Origin: Chloroflexota bacterium
GTDB lineage: Bacteria > Chloroflexota > Dehalococcoidia > Dehalococcoidales > UBA3254
DNA: 10,417 nucleotides
Reading direction: 5' to 3'
Assembly: GCA_017860765.1 (NCBI GenBank)
Contig: JAGDMY010000027.1
Location: 1-10,417 of the forward strand
The translations under genes and the position numbers were made by a program. Below, piece after piece: positions 7,297 to 10,417 of the stretch; the first letter of the stretch is position 1, and each line of letters begins with the position of its first letter. The notes beneath the pieces are model-generated. The model did no database searches. It had not been told where the DNA came from and saw only the letters and a program-made list of their open reading frames with translations.

Positions 7297-7316
7297 ACCT
7301 GCCTCCCATTGTTGAT

Positions 7317-7348
7317 TATTCTGCTCAGAATAGTATATTATCTATTCT
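7317..7348 (-). promoter_or_regulatory. Putative operator of the copZ-copA operon (inverted repeats)
   Basis: Three copies of one half-site alternate in orientation: TATTCT (7317-7322), AGAATA (7327-7332) and TATTCT (7343-7348). They make two overlapping dyads, TATTCTG-CT-CAGAATA (7317-7332) and AGAATAG-N8-CTATTCT (7327-7348), both perfect in the arms. The second covers the predicted transcription start (about 7345) and the first lies just downstream, where a repressor would block initiation. The AT-rich arms do not look like the GC-rich CsoR sites or the TACAnnTGTA CopY box, so the regulator is unidentified; none is encoded nearby. Confidence 0.6.
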
Positions 7349-7351
7349 ATT

Positions 7352-7380
7352 ATCATACATCCTCGGCGGTCGCCGGTCAA
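7352..7380 (-). promoter_or_regulatory. Sigma70-type promoter of the copZ-copA operon
   Basis: On the - strand TTGACC (7375-7380) and TATGAT (7352-7357) are separated by exactly 17 nt, each matching consensus at 5 of 6 positions. The spacer holds a GC-rich dyad, CGGCG-GT-CGCCG (7364-7375), that partly overlaps the -35. The 17-nt spacing argues for repression rather than MerR/CueR-type activation, which uses 19-20 nt spacers. The predicted start is near 7345. Confidence 0.8.
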
Positions 7381-7471
7381 GGCGTGACAGGCAGCTAAAA
7401 AAGACGGCCGCCATTTATATCTTATTATATTACCTGGATCAGGCAGTAGTCGGCTTTCTGCTTTATTTAGC

Positions 7472-7510
7472 CTTAAAAGAAAAAAGGTGCGGCGCGCAAG
7501 GCGCCGCACC
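7472..7510 (-). terminator. Intrinsic terminator of the CoA-transferase/crotonase operon
   Basis: A perfect 10-bp GC-rich stem, GGTGCGGCGC (7486-7495) with GCGCCGCACC (7501-7510), has a 5-nt loop. On the - strand it is followed by TTTTTTCTTTT (7475-7485). It lies 28 nt after the crotonase stop codon and insulates the copper promoter from upstream transcription. Confidence 0.95.
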
Positions 7511-7538
7511 TGACTCGAATCGACCGGCTAATTCAGCC

Positions 7539-8504
7539 TTACTCTTTAGGCGGATTGAAGTTCTTGAAGAACTGGGTCTTCTCCAGAGCGGCATCATAGA
7601 CCGCATGCATCTTATGGAAGGCCTCTCTCTCGCCCATACCCTCTCTGTCGCGGATGAACATAAGCTCTCTCTCATCAGGGGTATATTTGAGGTTGACAGA
7701 CAGGGTGTGGTAGGTGATGACCTCTTTAAGAGTGGTGAGGCCCATTCTATCATACATATGGCGGCGGGCCATTCTACCCATGACCACGACATCCCTGGGC
7801 AGGACGGCAATGGCGCCGGCGAGATGATGTACTTCGTTCTCCAGGATGGCAGCCGGGACGGCCTTGGTGCAGTAGCCGATTTCCTCGGCCTCTTTGCCGC
7901 TGACGGTCCTGCCTGTCAGGAGGCATTCCATTACCTTCTTGGTATGTCCCATAACCAGCTCGATGGGCAGGGTCGGCAGACCACCGAAGGCCAGCCTCTG
8001 GCCCCTCTGGGAGAACTTGGCGTTATCTGCAGCGACGACGATATCGGAGGCTTTGACAATATACAGGCCGGCTTCGATAGCCCAGCCATGGACCTGGCTG
8101 ATAATGACTTTATTGCAGTCCAGGATAGCCCGGGGGAAACCGAACAAATGGTCCTGGTCGACCTGGAGCCTGATTCTCTGTGACGGTTTGCTGGTCGGGC
8201 TGCCGCCGTAGACCCGGTAGACCATGGAGAGGTCGAAACCGGCGCTGAAATTCTTGCCGGCGCCTCTGACCACAACCACGTTGCACTCATCATCATGATT
8301 GGCGCGGTTGAAGGCCTGGATCAACTCGTCAGTCATCATGCCGGGGCCAATGCTGATAGCATTGTTCTTGTCCGGGCGGTTCAGGGTAACATAGACTACC
8401 TTGGGATACTCCGTGTCATGTTCGTACTTGATCCACTTAAAATTGGGTGGTGAACTCATTTCGGGCCAGATTACCTGTTGTTCTGTTGTTTTTTCGATTG
8501 CCAT
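7539..8504 (-). CDS. Crotonase-superfamily (enoyl-CoA hydratase/isomerase-like) protein
   Basis: This 321-residue crotonase-fold protein acts on an acyl-CoA thioester. The fold is clear: VTLNRPDKNNAI (39-50), the first oxyanion-hole segment GKNFSAGFDL (83-92), VHGWAIEAGLYIVKASDI (138-155) with the second oxyanion segment, then AKFSQRGQRLAFGG (162-175) and LLTGRTVSGKEAEEIG (195-210). By alignment in mind with rat mitochondrial enoyl-CoA hydratase, both catalytic glutamates are replaced (Tyr148 for Glu144, Gly168 for Glu164) and the GGG loop reads EAG. Simple hydration of 2-enoyl-CoA is therefore unlikely; isomerase, hydrolase, dehalogenase-like or C-C-cleaving activity is possible. It is longer than the usual 260 residues, with an insert at 93-115 and a charged C-terminal extension from about 270. 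AAGGAG lies 8 nt before the start. It follows the CoA-transferase by 38 nt and ends at a terminator, so the two form an operon. Confidence 0.93.
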   Translation of the reverse strand: MAIEKTTEQQVIWPEMSSPPNFKWIKYEHDTEYPKVVYVTLNRPDKNNAISIGPGMMTDELIQAFNRANHDDECNVVVVRGAGKNFSAGFDLSMVYRVYGGSPTSKPSQRIRLQVDQDHLFGFPRAILDCNKVIISQVHGWAIEAGLYIVKASDIVVAADNAKFSQRGQRLAFGGLPTLPIELVMGHTKKVMECLLTGRTVSGKEAEEIGYCTKAVPAAILENEVHHLAGAIAVLPRDVVVMGRMARRHMYDRMGLTTLKEVITYHTLSVNLKYTPDERELMFIRDREGMGEREAFHKMHAVYDAALEKTQFFKNFNPPKE

Positions 8505-8542
8505 TCTTATTTCTCCTTATTTTTAATATTTTAGGTCTTATT

Positions 8543-9862
8543 TTATGGCCAGTAGAGCTCCTCGGCCTTCTTTTTGAGTTCGGCACGGTGGTCAGGGTGG
8601 GCGATGCCGATGAGTTCCAGCGCCCTCTGCCTCTGGGTCAGACCCTTTAGCCTGGCAATGCCGAATTCGGTGACGATGGTGTCGGCGGCAATGCGCGGCA
8701 CGGTCACGATAGTCCCGGCCTCCAGCATGGGGACGATGCGGGAAATCGTGCCGTTGGAAGCGGTGGCCGGAAGCACTGTGATGCTGCGTCCACCCCTGGA
8801 CAGGCCTGCCCCCATGGCAAAGGAGGTCTGTCCGCCGGCGCCGCTCAGTATGCGGGGTCCGACGGATTCGGCCGCGATCTGGCAGGTCAGGTCGACGGAT
8901 ACAGCTGCGTTGATGGCTTTCATATTATCATTCCGGCAGATGTTCCTCACATCCAGAACGAATTCCGCCGGGTGCAGCTCAAAGATGGGGTTCATGGTGA
9001 CCCACTGCATATCTTCCATAGTGCCGCCGCCGCAGGCCGTGCAGATATGCTTTCCGCTTAAAAAGTTCTTGAGCTGGCTGGTGATCACGCCTTCCCGCAT
9101 CAGCTTGATGACGCCGCGGGGCGTGGCTTCAGAATACCATCCCAGGTCATTTTTCGTGTCAAAGGTGTCCATGCGGGCACACCATTCGCTGGCCGAACCG
9201 ACGCCTATCTGGATGGTATCACCATCGTTGATCAGGCTGCTGACGTAGCCGGCAATAGCCTTCTCGACCGGACCGGGTTCCACATTCTTGCGGCCCAGCA
9301 GATCGGTCCCCCCGGGTGCCTTGCCGCTGGGAGTATGCTCTACGAACAGGTCAATTTCCGAGATATGCACGTGGTTCTCGCCATATGTGCGTATCAAATT
9401 CTTGTTAATCTCGGCAATGACGAACTTGGCTCCCCTCAGCTCGGTCAGCTTGGTCCAGCAGGAAGCGCCGAAACTGCAAAACCCGTGGGCATCCGGCGGT
9501 GAAAGCTCGAGCAGTACGAAGTCTGCCTGGCGGGCCCTCTCCCCGTGGTAATCAAAACCCAGGGAACCTATTTCAATATCGCACCTTTTCTCGGCAATCA
9601 TTTGCCGCACAATCGGAAGAGGAAAGCCGATTTCGATGGCAAACGAGGCCTCCCACCCCTGGTCATACCAGCCGAAGTCCCGGCCCGGGGTGCGGACCGA
9701 GATAGTGACATTCTCCAGTTCGCCAAAGCGGGCGGCGAGGGCCAGTCCCAGTGCCTGCGGTTCATTGCCCTGAACGAAGCAGACCCTATCACCGTTCTTA
9801 ACATGGCCAATGGCTTCCTCAGGAGTGACTATTTTTTTCTTAAATTCCTCTTCCCAGCTCAT
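8543..9862 (-). CDS. Acetyl-CoA hydrolase/transferase family CoA-transferase
   Basis: This 439-residue protein is a member of the acetyl-CoA hydrolase/CoA-transferase family (Cat1/4-hydroxybutyrate CoA-transferase type). Such enzymes move CoA between an acyl-CoA and a free carboxylate through a glutamyl-CoA intermediate. N-terminal half: ISVRTPGRDF (54-63), FVLLELSPPDAHGFCSFG (115-132). C-terminal half: INDGDTIQIGVGSASEW (211-227), LGWYSEATPRGV (240-251), where Glu245 aligns with the catalytic Glu of the GIHSEMxSDG motif, then SGAGGQTSFAMGAGLS (340-355), LPATASNGTISRIVP (364-378), VTEFGIARLKG (397-407) and IAHPDHR (420-426). The SEATPRG and GVGSASEW variants differ from acetate-using members, so another acid substrate is likely (inference). 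AAGGAG lies 10 nt before the ATG at 9862. It is the first gene of an operon with the crotonase; no clear promoter was found in the repeat-rich 400 nt upstream. Confidence 0.94.
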   Translation of the reverse strand: MSWEEEFKKKIVTPEEAIGHVKNGDRVCFVQGNEPQALGLALAARFGELENVTISVRTPGRDFGWYDQGWEASFAIEIGFPLPIVRQMIAEKRCDIEIGSLGFDYHGERARQADFVLLELSPPDAHGFCSFGASCWTKLTELRGAKFVIAEINKNLIRTYGENHVHISEIDLFVEHTPSGKAPGGTDLLGRKNVEPGPVEKAIAGYVSSLINDGDTIQIGVGSASEWCARMDTFDTKNDLGWYSEATPRGVIKLMREGVITSQLKNFLSGKHICTACGGGTMEDMQWVTMNPIFELHPAEFVLDVRNICRNDNMKAINAAVSVDLTCQIAAESVGPRILSGAGGQTSFAMGAGLSRGGRSITVLPATASNGTISRIVPMLEAGTIVTVPRIAADTIVTEFGIARLKGLTQRQRALELIGIAHPDHRAELKKKAEELYWP

Positions 9863-9907
9863 GGATTGATCTCTCCTTGCCTGACCTTTTACCGGTTGAT
9901 TTCCCCT

Positions 9908-9930
9908 GGATACCGGCTTTCGCCGGTATG
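9908..9930. repeat. REP-like palindrome, copy 1 (uninterrupted)
   Basis: ATACCGGC (9910-9917) and GCCGGTAT (9922-9929) form a perfect 8-bp stem around a TTTC loop. The frame GGATACCGGCTTTCGCCGGT resembles the short GC-rich palindromes scattered between genes in many bacteria. The same flanking words recur at 10018-10071. There is no T-tract, so it is not a standard terminator. Confidence 0.75.
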
Positions 9931-10017
9931 GTACCCACTAATTATTGGCACAAGTCATGAGTTATTTGCCCCTCAGACCATTCCGTGCCTGACACAGAAT
10001 CCATTCTCCTTCTCTCA

Positions 10018-10071
10018 GGATACCGGTCCCCGGCCGGGAGAAGGTCCGGGGATGACATTCTTTCGCCGGTA
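10018..10071. repeat. REP-like palindrome, copy 2, interrupted by a nested palindrome
   Basis: GGATACCGG (10018-10026) and CTTTCGCCGGT (10060-10070) are the two halves of copy 1, split by 33 nt (10027-10059). The inserted piece is itself palindromic: TCCCCGG (10027-10033) with CCGGGGA (10046-10052). The outer TACCGG/CCGGTA arms can still pair, giving a nested hairpin. A competing arm, CCTTCTC (10008-10014) with GAGAAGG (10038-10044), also exists. Confidence 0.7.
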
Positions 10072-10160
10072 GGGTGCTTCACTCCAGACCCGGGTTTATT
10101 GATTTGAACCTTCTCCACGTTGTGATAATCGTCTTATAGACCGATGCCCTTTTTTACCGA

Positions 10161-10196
10161 GTAGAGGCGGGTCTCGGGTCTGAGACCCGCCTCTAC
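10161..10196. repeat. Perfect 15-bp-stem palindromic intergenic repeat
   Basis: GTAGAGGCGGGTCTC (10161-10175) pairs with GAGACCCGCCTCTAC (10182-10196) without a mismatch around the 6-nt loop GGGTCT. Neither side has a T-tract directly after the stem, so it is more like a dispersed palindromic repeat (REP/MITE-like) than an intrinsic terminator. Similar GTAGxGGCGGGT-type palindromes recur in some bacterial genomes (from memory, unverified here). Confidence 0.8.
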
Positions 10197-10263
10197 TATA
10201 TCGGCCGTTATCTGTAACCGACAACTCTTAGCCGATCAGCTCAAGCTGTCCCTTCTCCCAATT

Positions 10264-10417
10264 TTAGTACCTGATGGAGGTGCAGCGGCAGGTCAGGCAA
10301 CGCCGGGCCTCTTTAACGCAGGTCTCCTTATCGGGGAAGCCCAGATTAATTTCCTTGGTCCCTTTGCGATCTGCGAGGGGTGTAACCGCAATCTTGTAGC
10401 GGTCCTCTTTGGGCTCC
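10264..10417 (-). CDS. C-terminus of a GltD-like FAD/NAD(P) oxidoreductase, partial
   Basis: The gene enters from the right edge and ends at TAA (10264-10266); only the last 50 residues are visible. The segment EINLGFPDKETCVKEARRC followed by LTCRCTSIRY matches the typical ending of glutamate-synthase-beta-like and related pyridine-nucleotide flavoproteins, where a line such as ELGFTEEQAxxEAxRCLxC occurs. Here the cysteines read C40-x2-C43-x-C45 in the visible fragment, which could ligate part of an Fe-S cluster or be structural. Such proteins pass electrons between NAD(P)H and Fe-S partners, and often sit beside CoA-ester or reductase genes in anaerobes. It is read in the same direction as the CoA-transferase operon but is separated from it by 400 nt of repeats. 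The full domain layout lies outside the window. Confidence 0.75.
   Translation of the reverse strand, partial: EPKEDRYKIAVTPLADRKGTKEINLGFPDKETCVKEARRCLTCRCTSIRY

Larger units (their letters stand above)
9863..10263. other. Gene-free intergenic stretch with palindromic repeats
   Basis: These 401 nt separate two genes read leftward. No frame here has a start with a ribosome binding site and protein-like composition. What it holds is three palindromic elements (listed separately) and short dyads such as CAGCT-CA-AGCTG (10239-10250) and AGAAT-CC-ATTCT (9996-10007). The promoter of the CoA-transferase operon should lie here, but no -35/-10 pair with good spacing was found, and no T-tract terminator follows the gene ending at 10264. 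Confidence 0.7.

Noticed and set aside
7278..8183. A 301-codon open frame on the + strand across the copZ leader and crotonase gene
   Set aside because: It runs through the copper operator, a strong terminator and antisense to the crotonase; no protein family is recognisable.
9901..9960. Possible CoA-transferase promoter (TTGTGC with a CATACC -10)
   Set aside because: The -10 match is poor and overlaps the REP-like stem; not strong enough to annotate.
9996..10007. AGAAT-CC-ATTCT dyad sharing the half-site word of the copper operator
   Set aside because: Only 5-bp arms, different spacing and no metal gene nearby; likely coincidence.
9545..10072. A 175-codon open frame on the + strand into the repeat region
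   Set aside because: It is antisense to the CoA-transferase and continues through palindromic repeats; no domain and no ribosome binding site.
10161..10196. The 15-bp palindrome considered as an intrinsic terminator or a CRISPR repeat unit
   Set aside because: No T-tract follows on either strand, and it occurs once in the window with no spacer-repeat periodicity.

Overview
The window (about 55% GC by eye, very gene-dense, short intergenic gaps, clear Shine-Dalgarno sites and sigma70-type promoters) is a bacterial chromosomal segment. The mix of CoA-ester metabolism (CoA-transferase, crotonase, SDR, MmgE/PrpD), a LabA-type NYN protein, a copper-export operon and GC-rich palindromic intergenic repeats would suit an anaerobic heterotroph. 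The style of Lgt, the NYN protein and the repeats makes me lean weakly to Chloroflexota (Dehalococcoidia-like), with a Peptococcaceae-like Firmicute as the alternative. No rRNA, tRNA, CRISPR array, transposase or phage gene was seen.

Layout. (1) 1-818, + strand: the 3' part of a short-chain dehydrogenase/reductase, closed by a strong bidirectional terminator at 846-880 shared with the convergent operon. (2) 886-2620, - strand: a two-gene operon of a MoaD/ThiS-like beta-grasp protein followed by an MmgE/PrpD-family protein, driven by an extended -10 promoter at 2642-2670. (3) 2744-3842, + strand: a NYN/LabA-type nuclease-fold protein with its own promoter, then a small four-helix membrane protein (DUF3147/GlpM-like). 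(4) 3829-7296, - strand: a copper module, copZ (chaperone) overlapping copA (P1B ATPase) by 4 nt, then lgt (prolipoprotein diacylglyceryl transferase). Its promoter at 7352-7380 is followed by an AT-rich inverted-repeat operator across the predicted transcription start. (5) 7472-9862, - strand: a CoA-transferase and a crotonase-family protein 38 nt apart, ending in a strong terminator. (6) 9863-10263: about 400 nt without a gene but with three palindromic repeat elements. (7) 10264-10417, - strand: the C-terminus of a GltD-like FAD/NAD(P) oxidoreductase with a cysteine cluster.

How the genes may work together. The CoA-transferase would activate a carboxylic acid by CoA exchange, and the crotonase would transform the acyl-CoA. 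The SDR, the MmgE/PrpD protein and the GltD-like flavoprotein at the edges are plausible parts of the same catabolic neighbourhood, but the substrate cannot be read from sequence. CopZ passes Cu(I) to CopA for export; lgt looks like a housekeeping passenger on that transcript. No wholly new system is evident. The most unusual points are the MoaD-like/MmgE pairing, the crotonase lacking both classical catalytic glutamates, the copZ operator and the nested palindromes at 9908-10071.
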